A stretch of DNA of 64,000 nucleotides from Myxococcus fulvus (lineage in GTDB: Bacteria > Myxococcota > Myxococcia > Myxococcales > Myxococcaceae): the NCBI RefSeq assembly GCF_900111765.1, contig NZ_FOIB01000003.1:558001-622000 (forward strand), given 5' to 3'. The translations under genes were made by a program, and so were the position numbers. The notes beneath the pieces are model-generated. The model was given only the letters and a program-made list of their open reading frames with translations. It did not search any database and was not told the DNA's origin. The stretch's first letter is position 1, and every line of letters begins with the position of its first letter. This document shows, piece by piece, positions 47,425 to 59,700 of this stretch.

Positions 47425-48351
47425 CTACGAGCGGGCGGACACCTGGACGCTGCCGGCGTCCGGGGGCGGGAGCGTCATGGCGCCGAGCATCGAGTACCAC
47501 TCGGTCAGCGTGGGGCGTTCGGCCAGCTCCACGAAGGAACTCTCGAAGCCGTAGCTCCTCCAGCGCTCCACCAGGCTCATCAGGCGGATGGAGTCCAGGC
47601 CGAGCTCGAGCAGGTTCGCGTCCTCGCCCACCTCCTGCACGGACTGCTGGAGCATCTCCGCGACGTCCGCGCGAATCTGCTGCCGCGTCAGGCGCGGGAG
47701 CGTCGTCGGCCCGGGCACGCCCAGCATCTCGAGGACCTGCTGCGTGGTGGTGGTGACGGCGCACAGCTTCGCGGCGTAGTTGAGCGCGAGGTGGTGGTGG
47801 TCGAGCGAGAAGTCACCCAGCGCGTCCGCGACGAGGAAGGGCTGGATGTGGCTCATGAAGCCGTCGCTGGCCGTCTGCAGGCAGCCGATGTGCGCGTAGA
47901 CGCCGCAGATGATGAGTTGATCCCTCCCGAGCGCGCGCATCGTGTTCAGCAGGTCCGTGCGGCGGAACGCGCTGTAGGTCCACTTGGTGAGCTGGAGGTC
48001 GACGTTGGTGGGCGTCAGCTCGTCGATGATCTTCTTCTGCTCCGGTGCGTCGGGGATGCCGCCCCCCCAGAAGTCCAGCAGGAGGCCGCGCTGCTCCGGC
48101 GTCTGGCCCCCCGGCTGCGCGGAGTACGCCACGGGGATGACCATCGAGTGGGCGTGCTGGCGCAGCCGCTGGATGTTGGGGACCAGCTCCTTCACGGGCG
48201 ACTGGTTCGGCGTGAAGGCGTTCACGAAGTAGTGCTGCATGTCGTGGATGAGCAGCACCGCGCGCTTCGGCTCGAGCTTCCAGGCGACCTTGTTCTTGGG
48301 CAGGTCGGCGGCGCCGGGCATCGGGTAGGGGGAGATGGCGGGGAGCGCCAT
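47425..48351 (-). CDS. mxcF: Isochorismatase-aryl carrier protein MxcF
   Basis: This 308-residue bifunctional protein is like EntB. The N-terminal isochorismatase domain has LLIHDMQHYFVNAF, LTKWTYSAF and CGVYAHIGCLQTASDGFM. It cleaves isochorismate to 2,3-dihydro-2,3-dihydroxybenzoate. The C-terminal aryl carrier domain (LLELGLDSIRLMSL) carries the phosphopantetheine Ser and presents 2,3-dihydroxybenzoate to MxcG. The ATG at 48351 (MALPAISPYPMPG) matches the EntB start pattern; a longer frame overlaps mxcE and is rejected. Its gene lies 40 bp after mxcE. Confidence 0.96.
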   Translation of the reverse strand: MALPAISPYPMPGAADLPKNKVAWKLEPKRAVLLIHDMQHYFVNAFTPNQSPVKELVPNIQRLRQHAHSMVIPVAYSAQPGGQTPEQRGLLLDFWGGGIPDAPEQKKIIDELTPTNVDLQLTKWTYSAFRRTDLLNTMRALGRDQLIICGVYAHIGCLQTASDGFMSHIQPFLVADALGDFSLDHHHLALNYAAKLCAVTTTTQQVLEMLGVPGPTTLPRLTRQQIRADVAEMLQQSVQEVGEDANLLELGLDSIRLMSLVERWRSYGFESSFVELAERPTLTEWYSMLGAMTLPPPDAGSVQVSARS

Positions 48352-48391
48352 GGGGGAGGCCTTTCTGATGCGGACGTGGGGGGAGTGGGCT

Positions 48392-50019
<1,628 letters not shown>

Positions 50020-50023
<4 letters not shown>

Positions 50024-51225
50024 GGCTTCACCTCGGCGCCCTGGCCCAGGCCCATCGCCTGGAGCATGGTGCGGAACTTGGCCTCGGTCTCCGCCAGCTC
50101 GGACTCCGGCTTGGAGCCGGCGACGATGCCCGCGCCCGCGAACAGCCGCAGTGAGCTCTCGTCCGCCTCGGCGCACCGGATGGTCACCGCCCACTGGCCG
50201 TCGCCGTTGGCGTCGCACCAGCCCACGGTGCCCGTGAAGTAGCCCCGGTCGAACGGCTCGATGTGGCCGATGGCCTCGTGCGCCAGCTCCGTGGGGAAGC
50301 CGCAGACGGCCGGCGTGGGGTGCAGCGCCATGGCCAGCGTCAGCGAGGAGATGGACGGGTCGGCAATCTCTCCGACGATGCGGCTGGACAGGTGCCACAT
50401 CGTCTGCGTGCTGACGAGCGACGGGCGGGCCGGCACATCCAGCGTCTTGCAGAACGGACGCATGGCCTCCGCCACCGCGTCGATGACCACCGCGTGCTCG
50501 TGCAGGTCCTTGGGGGACTCCAGCAGCCGGGCCGCCCGGGCCTGGTCCTCGACGGGGTCCGGGCTGCGCGCGGCGGAGCCCGCCAGCGGGTTGGCCACCA
50601 CCTGCATCCCGTTGCGCGACACGAGCAGCTCCGGGCTCGCGCCGATGAGCGTGCGCCGGCCCTCGCCCTGCAGGTCCACGGCGAAGGTGAAGCCGGACGG
50701 GTTGCGCCGGGCCAGGTTGTGCAGCAGCCGCTGCAGGTCGATGGGCGTGGTGGCGCTCAGGTGCAGCGAGCGCGACAGCACCACCTTGCGCAGGGGCCCG
50801 CTCTCCATGAGCTTGAGCGCCTGGGCCACGCCGTCCAGGTACGCGGAGGGCTCCGGCACCGGGCGCAGCGTGTAGCTCTGCGGGAGGACGGGGTGCGGCA
50901 TGGCCACGTCGTCGAACACCAGCGGGCCGGCGCGCTGGAGCGTCATCGGCACCACGAGCTGCGCGGGCGCGCGGCCGACGAAGGGCACCGCGCCCACCGC
51001 CACCGGGATGTCATGGTCCGCCTGGCGCGCGTCGCTCAGCACCTTGGCCACGCGCTCGCCCAGCCGCTCCAGCGAGCTCTGGCCGCCCACGTGCGGCACG
51101 GTGGCGAAGGTGCCCCGCGCCAACAACGTCCGGCGCGGCGAGGCGAAGAAGAAGGAGGAGCCGGCCTCGTAGCTCTCGAGCAACTGCGCCGCCAGCTTCT
51201 GGGGTGCCACTTCGGTCGTCTTCAC
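50020..51225 (-). CDS. mxcD: Isochorismate synthase MxcD
   Basis: This 401-residue enzyme converts chorismate to isochorismate, the first committed step to 2,3-dihydroxybenzoate. Conserved pieces are [65 protein letters not shown] and [20 protein letters not shown]. The GTG start at 51225 is preceded by GGGAGG at 6 bp; the longer frame crosses an AT-rich inverted repeat. It follows mxcC after 135 bp and overlaps mxcE by 4 bp. Confidence 0.96.
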
Positions 51226-51288
51226 AGCCAACCTCCCGTTGCGGAGGACCCGGAGCGCGCAGCGGACGCGACTGCCGTGGTCTTCCAC

Positions 51289-51306
51289 TGTTTCAATCGT
51301 GAAACA
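51289..51306. promoter_or_regulatory. AT-rich inverted repeat between mxcC and mxcD
   Basis: Perfect 7-bp arms TGTTTCA and TGAAACA with a 4-nt spacer lie in the only sizeable gap (135 bp) of the biosynthesis operon, within an AT-rich island at about 51285-51330. It could be an internal operator or promoter element, or a transcript hairpin tuning mxcC against the downstream genes. Confidence 0.4.
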
Positions 51307-51360
51307 AAGGTAACAAACAGAACCGACAACCACCGGTGCCCGGCGGGGGCGGGCACGCGC

Positions 51361-52134
51361 TCAGGTGCCCAGGGTGGCGCCGCCGTCGACACACAGGTCG
51401 TGCAGGGTGATGTGACGTGCGCGGTCCGACACCAGGAACTGCACCGCGTGGGCGATGTCGCGCGGGTCGGCGATGCGCTGGAGCGGGATTCCGACGCGGA
51501 AGCTCTCGGAGGAGCCGGCGATGACGGCCTGGGCGCCGTTGGCGTCCTTCCACATGTTCCGCTGCATGTCGGTGTCCGTGGAGCCCGGAGACACCACGTT
51601 GCATCGGATACCGTATTGCGCCAGCTCCAGGCCCAGGCACTTGGTGAACATGGTGGAGGCGGCCTTGGACGCGGCATAGGCGCCCATCTGCAGCCGGGGC
51701 GTGCTGGAGGCGTTGGAGGCCACGGTGACGATGACGCCCTCGCGCCGGGGGACCATGCGCCGGGCCACCGCGCGCGAGACATGGAACACGCCGTTCGTGT
51801 TCACCCCGAAGGTCGTCGCCCAGTCCTCGTCGCTCATGTCCACGATGGAGGACATGCGCAGCACCCCCGCCACGTTCACCAGGATGTGGATGGGGCCCAG
51901 CTCCTTCTCGATGCGCTCGACCACCGTCTCCACCGCCGCGGCGTCGCTGACGCTGACCGGCCACGCGCTGGCCTTCTGGCCCCGCGCACGCAGCTCCGCC
52001 ACCAGCGCCAGCAGCCCCTCGGCGTTCGTGTCCAGGGCGGCGATGGTGGCCTCCGGGGCCAGCACCCGCGCGACCTCGGCGCCGATGCCCCGCGCCGCGC
52101 CCGTCACCAGTGCCACCCGCGGTGTGTCTCCCAT
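51361..52134 (-). CDS. mxcC: 2,3-dihydro-2,3-dihydroxybenzoate dehydrogenase MxcC
   Basis: This 257-residue short-chain dehydrogenase is like EntA. It oxidises 2,3-dihydro-2,3-dihydroxybenzoate to 2,3-dihydroxybenzoate with NAD. The cofactor motif is [10 protein letters not shown], the catalytic Tyr/Lys is in GAYAASKAA, the Ser is in VASNAS, and [10 protein letters not shown] is typical of EntA proteins. The ATG at 52134 is chosen, with AAGGAG about 10 bp upstream; the longer frame runs through the Fur box. It is the first gene of the biosynthesis operon. Confidence 0.96.
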   Translation of the reverse strand: MGDTPRVALVTGAARGIGAEVARVLAPEATIAALDTNAEGLLALVAELRARGQKASAWPVSVSDAAAVETVVERIEKELGPIHILVNVAGVLRMSSIVDMSDEDWATTFGVNTNGVFHVSRAVARRMVPRREGVIVTVASNASSTPRLQMGAYAASKAASTMFTKCLGLELAQYGIRCNVVSPGSTDTDMQRNMWKDANGAQAVIAGSSESFRVGIPLQRIADPRDIAHAVQFLVSDRARHITLHDLCVDGGATLGT

Positions 52135-52582
52135 CGAGTCCGTCTCCTTCGTCCTGGGCCCGAGGGTCCGTCCGGAAAGTGGGATAATGAGAATGGTTCT
52201 CATTATCGTTATTGGACGTCTAAGTGCCATGCGCAAACGAACGTGTCAAGGGTGGTGACACGGTGCGCGAATGTTGCGGAGTATTTCGGGACGCGTCGCG
52301 GTGTGAGGTTGTCTTCAGTCACAGGGACGTGGGGCGGTGGTGTCTGTCATGCCCGGGGTGTTTCGTTTGACGCCCGAGGACTCGGAGGCGAGTGCCAACA
52401 AGACCCTCTCCGTGCCGTTCCCCAGAGTGACGGGCCGGGGGAAGGCGTCCCGCGGCGCGCGAGGAATTCCTGCGGGAATCCCCTAGTACCGCCGGGCTGC
52501 TGGGATGAAGTTTTCTTCCCAACGACAATTCCGGACGGTGGAGACGTCTGTCATACGTATCCACTCTGTGTCCGAGGGGGGC
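52135..52582. promoter_or_regulatory. Divergent intergenic region, mxcC / double-cNMP gene
   Basis: This 448-bp non-coding stretch contains the mxc Fur box at 52183-52207, about 50 bp upstream of mxcC. I see no further gene or strong hairpin in 52208-52582. Promoter elements for the plus-strand gene could not be fixed. A frame opening at 52505 lacks a Shine-Dalgarno. Confidence 0.6.
52183..52207 (-). promoter_or_regulatory. Fur box upstream of mxcC
   Basis: Perfect 11-bp arms GATAATGAGAA and TTCTCATTATC are separated by TGG. This matches the classical Fur consensus (GATAATGATAATCATTATC type) very closely. Placed just upstream of mxcC, it should make the biosynthesis operon iron-repressed. 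Confidence 0.9.
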
Positions 52583-53470
52583 ATGACGATGAGCCGGTCC
52601 ACCGCATTGCCAGTCGTGTCTCCGGATTCTCGGAACCCCGAGAATGACGCCGAGGGCTCTCCGGCGGTGCCGACCATCCCTTCGAGAGACAGGGAGCCGG
52701 TGGGGCGGGCTCCACTCCCCGTGTGGACGCGGTTCCTGCCGGCGGGGCGGGTGGTGGTGCGCGAGGGAGACCCGGGCTCTTCGATGTTCGTCATCCTGGA
52801 GGGGCGGGTGGGGGTGTACCGGGAGCCCGCGGGCGCCCAGGCGCGCATGGTGGGGCAGCTGTCCGGGGGGCACTTCTTCGGCGAGATGGCGCTGATGACG
52901 AAGTGTCCGAGGACGGCGAGCGTGGTGACGATGGAGCGCACCGTGCTACGCGAGCTGTCCCGGACGGGGCTGGTGTTGATGGGCGCGCGTCACGGGCTGG
53001 AGGCGCCGGTGGTCGAGATGCGATGCCGCGAGCGGTTGCTGGAGGATGCGTTGCGGAGCAGTCCGCTGCTGGCGGCGCTGTCGCCGGAGCTGTGGACGCA
53101 GCTGGGCAGCGCCTTGGTGCCGTGTTCCATCGGCGCGGGTGAGACGCTGCTCACGCGCGGGCTCCCCGGCGAGGCGCTCTACATCCTGCTGCGCGGCAGG
53201 TGCGGCGTCTTCCACACGCACGCGGATGGTCGTGTCACCCCGTATCCCGACATGGAGGAGGGGGCCATCTTCGGCGAGGTGTCGTTGCTGCGAGGACGGC
53301 TCGCGACGGCGACGGTGAAGACCCTGACGCCGTGCACGCTGCTTCGCTTGGACCGGGACGTGTTCCGCAAGTTCTTCTGGGGCCAGGCGGAGATTCGTCG
53401 CGCGCTGGTGAGCCTGGGGCTGGAGCGCATGCACCGGACGATGGACGTCATCGTCAACCCGTCGGAGTGA
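52583..53470 (+). CDS. Protein with two cyclic-nucleotide-binding-like domains
   Basis: This protein of about 295 residues has two tandem cNMP-binding folds. The first has RVVVREGDPGSSMFVILEGRVGVYR and GGHFFGEMALMTKCPRTASVV. The second has ETLLTRGLPGEALYILLRGRCGVF and EGAIFGEVSLLRGRLATATV. The phosphate-binding cassette consensus FGE(M/V)(A/S)L is kept, but the Arg that contacts the cyclic phosphate (RxA) is present only approximately. No helix-turn-helix or catalytic domain follows, so it is not a CRP-type repressor by itself. The ATG at 52583 has GAGGGG upstream; an alternative start lies at 52505. It sits between the mxc Fur box and the second NRPS gene. A link to either cluster is unproven. 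Confidence 0.8.
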   Translation: MTMSRSTALPVVSPDSRNPENDAEGSPAVPTIPSRDREPVGRAPLPVWTRFLPAGRVVVREGDPGSSMFVILEGRVGVYREPAGAQARMVGQLSGGHFFGEMALMTKCPRTASVVTMERTVLRELSRTGLVLMGARHGLEAPVVEMRCRERLLEDALRSSPLLAALSPELWTQLGSALVPCSIGAGETLLTRGLPGEALYILLRGRCGVFHTHADGRVTPYPDMEEGAIFGEVSLLRGRLATATVKTLTPCTLLRLDRDVFRKFFWGQAEIRRALVSLGLERMHRTMDVIVNPSE

Positions 53471-53742
53471 AGCGAGCGTCCGTTCAGCGCGAGGCCTGGT
53501 TGATCGCTTGAGTCATGTGCGGGCGCGTCACACGCGTCGCGTCGGACGTGTCCGCATGTGTCGCGTATCCAGGTGTGGGGCAATTTTCCGAGTGCTCTGA
53601 CGCGAACGCTTCAGCCCGGGTCCCGCGCACACCACGCTCGCAAGTGTGAACCGCACATCCTTGTGGGGCGGCTGCGTGCAATTACACCGGTTTTCTATGT
53701 AAGACATGTTTTGCCTGGACTCCCCCTCCAGGCCCCTCTCTC
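53471..53742 (+). promoter_or_regulatory. Leader region of the right-hand NRPS operon
   Basis: This 272-bp gap between the cNMP gene and the NRPS gene is AT-richer near 53675-53715. It probably contains the NRPS promoter, but I could not assign -35/-10 elements with confidence. The Shine-Dalgarno before the ATG at 53743 is poor. Confidence 0.4.
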
Positions 53743-56700
53743 ATGACCCAGCCACGCTCCCAGGACCTCCGCGTTGAGCGCAGCGTCACCCGTGCGATGG
53801 AGCCCCGCACCGAGACTGAACGCGCGGTGGCGCTCATCTGGAGTGAGGTATTGAACATTCAGCAAGTGGGCGCGCTCGACAGTTTCTTCGAGCTGGGTGG
53901 CCACTCGTTGCTGGCGACGCAGGTGTTGTCACGCCTCCGGACGGTGATGCGCGTGGAGCTGTCGCTCCAGGAGATGTTCGACCTGGGGACGGTGGAGGCG
54001 CTGGCGGGGCGCATCGACGCGTTGGTGGCGCTGCGGCCCGGAGAGGTGCTGGAGCCGGTGCGCGCGTCGCGGGAGCGGCCGTCGTCGCTGGTGCCGTGCG
54101 AGCGGCAGGCGGAGTTGTCCTTCGCGCAGCAGCGGCTGTGGTTCCTGGACCAGTACGCGCCGGGCAGTCCGCTCTACAACCTGCCCGCGGCCATCCGGCT
54201 GGAGGGCACGCTCGACGTGGCCGCGTTGGAGCGGGCCTTCACGGAGCTGGTGTGTCGGCACCAGTCGCTGCGCACGGTGTTCCCGGCGCGGGATGGGCGG
54301 CCGTTGCAGGTGGTGGCCCACGCGGGCAACGCGCCGATGGGGCTGGAGGTGGAGGACCTGCGCTACCTGCCCGCGTCGGAGCGCGAGGCGCTGGGGCTGC
54401 GCGCTGTGCGCGAGGAGGCACGCAAGCCGTTCGACCTGGTGCGGGGGCCGCTGTTGCGCGCGCGGCTGTTGCGGCTGCAGGAGGGGGAGCACCTGGTGGT
54501 GGTGACGATGCATCACATCGTCTCGGACGCGTGGTCCATCGCGGTGCTCATCCGGGAGATGGTGGCGCTCTACGAGGCGTTCAGCGAGGGACGTGCGTCC
54601 CCGCTGCCCGAGCTCCCCATCCAGTACGTGGACCATGCGGTGCGGCAGCGCGACCGGCTGCGTGGCGAGGCGCTGGAGCGGCAGGTCGAGTGGTGGCGCA
54701 AGCAGCTGGACGGCGCGCCTCCGTCGCTGGAGCTGCCGACGGACCATCCTCGCGGCGAGGACGCGTCGAATCCGGGAGCCGTCATCAAGGTGGCGCTGCC
54801 GGTGGGGCTGGTGCGCATGCTGCGCGGCTTCTGTCGACAGGAGGGCGCGACGCTGTTCATGGGCCTGCTGGCGGGACTGCAGGCGCTGCTGGCGCGCTAC
54901 TCGGGGCAGGACGACATCTGCGTGGGAGCTCCCGTGGCGGGGAGGACCTCTCCGGACACGGAGGGGTTGATCGGCTTCTTCGTGAACACGCTGGTGCTGC
55001 GCACGAAGCTGGAGGGGGAGCCGACGTTCCGTGAACTGCTGAAGCGGGTGCGGGAGACGACGCTGGGCGCGTACTCGCACCAGGACGTGCCCTTCGAGAA
55101 GCTCGTCGAAGTGCTCCGGCCGGAGCGACAGCCGAAGCGGACGCCCTTCTTCGAGGTCGCGCTGGTGCTGGTCAACACGCCGATGGCGGCGCTGGAGAGC
55201 CCGGGGCTGCGCTTCCGTCCGCTCGACGTCGACAGTGGCACGTCGAAGTTCGACTTCACGCTGACGTTGAGTGAGTCACCCTCGGGGCTCACGGGCACGC
55301 TGGAGTACCGCACGGATTTGTACGAGCCCGCGTCGGCCGAGCGCCTCGTTGCGCACCTGGAGCGGTTGTTGGAGCGCGCGGTGCTCGCGCCCGATGTCCG
55401 CCTGTCCGAGTTGTCGCTGCTCACGGAGTCGGACCGGCGGCTGGCGTTGGAGCGCTGGAACCCCGCGCCCTCGGAGACTCGCGTCGACGTCTGCGCGCAC
55501 GAGCTGGTGGAGGCGCAGGCGAGGAGGACGCCGGAGGCGGTGGCGGTGGTGTGGGGAGGGGAGTCGCTGACGTACGCGGAGCTTGAGCGTCGGGCGAATC
55601 AGTTGGCGTGGCACCTGGGAGCGCTGGGGGTGGGGGCGGGGGAGCGGGTGGGGTTGTGCATGGAGCGCTCGCTGGAGCAGCTGGTGGGGCTGTTGGGGAT
55701 ATTGAAGGCGGGGGCGGCGTACGTGCCGCTGGACGCGAAGTACCCGGCGGAGCGGCTGGGGTACATGGTGGAGGATGCGGGGGTGGCGCGGGTGCTGACG
55801 ACGAAGCGTCAGCTGGGCGCACTGCCAGCGGGGGCGAAGAAGAAGGCGCTGTGCGTGGACGAGGAGGCGGGGGAGGTGGCGAAGCGTCCGGAGCTTGCGC
55901 CGCCGAGGGCGGTGCCACCGGGTGGCACGTGCTACGTGGTGTACACGTCGGGAAGCACGGGGAAGCCGAAGGGGGTGGCGCTGTCGCACGCGGCGCTGTG
56001 CAACCTCTTGCTATGGCAGAAGGCGCACTCGGTGAAGGCGGAGGCGAGGACGCTGCAATTCGCGTCGCTGAGCTTCGACGTGTCATTCCAGGAGATTTTC
56101 GCGACGTGGAGCGCGGGAGGGACGCTGGTGGTGCCGCCGGCGGCGCTGAGGCAGGACGTGCCGGCGCTGCTGGACTTCATGGCGAGCCAGCGGGTGGAGA
56201 GACTCTTCGTGCCCTTCGTGGCGCTGCAGGCGCTGGCGGACGCGGTGGCGCATGGGGCGAGGGTGCCCGAGTCGCTGCGAGAGGTGGTGACGGCGGGAGA
56301 GCAGCTGCAGGTGACGCCGGCGGTGGTGGCCTTCTTCGAGAAGCTGCCGGGGTGCGTGCTGGAGAACCAGTACGGCCCGTCGGAGACGCACGTGGTGAGT
56401 GCGTACCGGCTGAAGGGGCCGCCGGGGAGCTGGCCGAGGCTGCCGCCGATTGGAGTGCCGCTGCCGGACACGAAGCTGCTGGTGTTGGATGAGAAGGGGC
56501 GGCTGTGCCCGGTGGGGGTGGCGGGAGAGCTGCACATAGGAGGGGCGCAGCTGGCGCAGGGGTACCACGAGAGGGCGGAGCTGACGGCGAAGCGCTTCGT
56601 GCCGGACGGGTACGCGAGGGAGGTGGGGGCGAGGCTGTACCGGACGGGGGACAGGGCGAGGTGGAGGAGCGACGGGGTGGTGGAGTTTTTGGGGCGGTTG

Positions 56701-59700
56701 GACGCGCAGGTGAAGGTGAGGGGTTACCGGATAGAGCTGGCGGAGGTGGAGGCGGCGCTGCGTGAGTTGGAGGGGGTGAAGGACGCGGCGGTGGGGGTGC
56801 ACGAGGAGACGCCGGGGGACAGGAGGCTGGTGGGGTACGTGGTGCCGAGGGCGGGGGCGGCATGGGAGCCGGAGGCGCTGAAGGAGGCGCTGGGGCGCAA
56901 GCTGCCGGAGCACATGGTGCCGCCGGCGCTGGTGAGGCTGGAGGCACTGCCGCTGACGCCGAGCGGGAAGGTGGCGAGGGCGAAGCTGCCGGCGCCGGAC
57001 CTGGCGAGCCTGCGAGGCGCGGCGCCCTTCGTGGCACCGAGGGACACGCTGGAGACGCAGCTGGCGGAGGCCTTCGCGTCGGTGCTGAAACTGCCGCGGG
57101 TCAGCGTCACCGACAGTTTCTTCAGCCTCGGCGGCCACTCGCTGCTGGCGACACAGGCGATGGCTCGCATCCGCCATCACCTGCGCAGGGAGCTCCCGTT
57201 GCGCATGCTCTTCGAGGCGCCGTCCGTGGCCGCGCTGGCCCGACGCATCGAGGCCGAGCTGCCTCCGGTGGAGAGCCGCGCATCGGCGCCGATGCAGGCG
57301 CGGACGAGATTCCGAAACGAGAACGAGCAGGGCGACACGGAGGAAGAGATGCTCTCTTTTGCCCAGCAGCGACTGTGGTTCCTGGACCAGTACAGGCCCG
57401 GCAGTCCCCTCTACAACATCCCCGCGGCGCTGCGGCTCAAGGGCTCGCTGGATGTGCCAGCGTTGGAGCAGGCCTTCACGGAGCTGGTGCGGCGTCACCA
57501 GTCCCTGCGCACCGTCTTCCAGTCGCGCGAGGGCAGGCCCATGCAGGTCATCTCCCGGAGCGCGCCTCCGCGAATCCTGCTCTCGGTGCAGGACCTGGCG
57601 CCGCTCTCCGAATCGGAGCGAGAGACAGAAGCACACCGCCGGGCATGGGCCGAGGCCCGTCGCCCCTTCGACCTGACACGCGGGCCGTTGCTTCGCACGG
57701 CGCTGCTCCGATTGGGGGCGCGTGAGCATCTGCTCCTTGTGACGCTGCATCACATCATCGCGGACGCGTGGTCCATCGCCGTGCTCATTCGCGAGGTGGT
57801 CACGCTCTATGAAGCCTTCAGCGAAGGCCGGCGTTCCCCCTTGCCCGAGTTGGGGATCCAGTATGCGGACTACGCCGTCCAGCAGCGCGAGTGGCTCCAG
57901 GGTGACGTGCTGGAGCGGCAGTTGACGTGGTGGCGCAAGCAGCTCGACGGTGTCCCCGCGATGTTGGAGCTGCCGACGGACCGGCCTCGTCCCGTGGAGG
58001 CTCGCAACCCGGGCGCGGTGCTCAAGGTGGACCTCTCGCGTGAGCTCACCCGCTCCCTCGTCAGCCTGTGCCAGCGCGAGGGCGCGACGCTGTTCATGGG
58101 CCTGCTGGCGGGGTTGCAGGCGCTGCTGTCGCGCTACTCGGGACAGGACGACATCTGCGTGGGGGCTCCCATCGCCGGGCGCCAGCAGATGGAAACCGAG
58201 GGGTTGATCGGCTTCTTCGTGAACACGCTGGTGCTGCGCACGAAGCTGGACGGGGACCCGACGTTCCGCGAGCTCTTGGGACGGGTGAGGGAGACGACGC
58301 TGGGCGCGTACTCGCACCAGGACGTGCCCTTCGAGAAGCTCGTCGAAGTGCTCCAGCCGGAGCGACAGCCGGGACACACGCCGTTCTTCCAGGTGGCGAT
58401 GGTGTTGCTCAACACCCCGCCCATGGAGCTGTCCACGCCGGGGCTCTCCTTCGAGGCGATGGACGTGGACAGCGGCACGTCCAAGTTCGACTTCACGCTG
58501 ATGCTCCGCGAGACGCCCACGGGCCTGACGGGCACGCTGGAGTACCGCACGGACTTGTACGAGCCCGCGTCGGCCGAGCGATTCGTCGCGCACCTGGAGC
58601 GACTGCTCGAGGGCGCTGTCGCCAATCCGCTCCACCGCGTCTCCGAGCTCCCGCTGGTGTCCGACGCGGATCGTCGCCTGGTACTGGAGGATTGGAACGC
58701 GACGAGCACGGGGCCTCGCTGGGAGGTCTGCGCGCACGAGCTGGTGGAGGCGCAGGCGAGGAGGACGCCGGAGGCGGTGGCGGTGGTGTGGGGAGGGGAG
58801 TCGCTGACGTACGCGGAGCTGGAGCGACGGGCGAATCAGCTGGCGTGGCACCTGGGAGCGCTGGGGGTGGGTGCGGGGGAGCGGGTGGGGTTGTGCATGG
58901 AGCGCTCGCTGGAGCAGCTGGTGGGGCTGTTGGGGATATTGAAGGCGGGAGCGGCGTACGTGCCGCTGGACGCGAAGTACCCGGCGGAGCGGCTGGGGTA
59001 CATGGTGGAGGATGCGGGGGTGGCGCGGGTGCTGACGACGAAGCGTCAGCTGGGCGCACTGCCGGCGGGGGCGAAGAAGAAGGCGCTGTGCGTGGACGAG
59101 GAGGCGGGGGAGGTGGCGAAGCGTCCGGAGCTTGCGCCGCCGAGGGCGGTGCCACCGGGTGGCACGTGCTACGTGGTGTACACGTCGGGAAGCACGGGGA
59201 AGCCGAAGGGGGTGGCGCTGTCGCACGCGGCGCTGTGCAACCTCTTGCTATGGCAGAAGGCGCACTCGGTGAAGGCGGAGGCGAGGACGCTGCAATTCGC
59301 GTCGCTGAGCTTCGACGTGTCATTCCAGGAGATTTTCGCGACGTGGAGCGCGGGAGGGACGCTGGTGGTGCCGCCGGCGGCGCTGAGGCAGGACGTGCCG
59401 GCGCTGCTGGACTTCATGGCGAGCCAGCGGGTGGAGAGACTCTTCGTGCCCTTCGTGGCGCTGCAGGCGCTGGCGGACGCGGTGGCGCATGGGGCGAGGG
59501 TGCCCGAGTCGCTGCGAGAGGTGGTGACGGCGGGAGAGCAGCTGCAGGTGACGCCGGCGGTGGTGGCCTTCTTCGAGAAGCTGCCGGGGTGCGTGCTGGA
59601 GAACCAGTACGGCCCGTCGGAGACGCACGTGGTGAGTGCGTACCGGCTGAAGGGGCCGCCGGGGAGCTGGCCGAGGCTGCCGCCGATTGGAGTGCCGCTG

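Noticed and set aside
56083..59226. A 1047-codon minus-strand frame opposite the duplicated A-PCP cassette
   Set aside because: It arises because the cassette's GC-biased codons leave its antisense free of stops. The translation is Arg/His/Gln/Leu repeats only.
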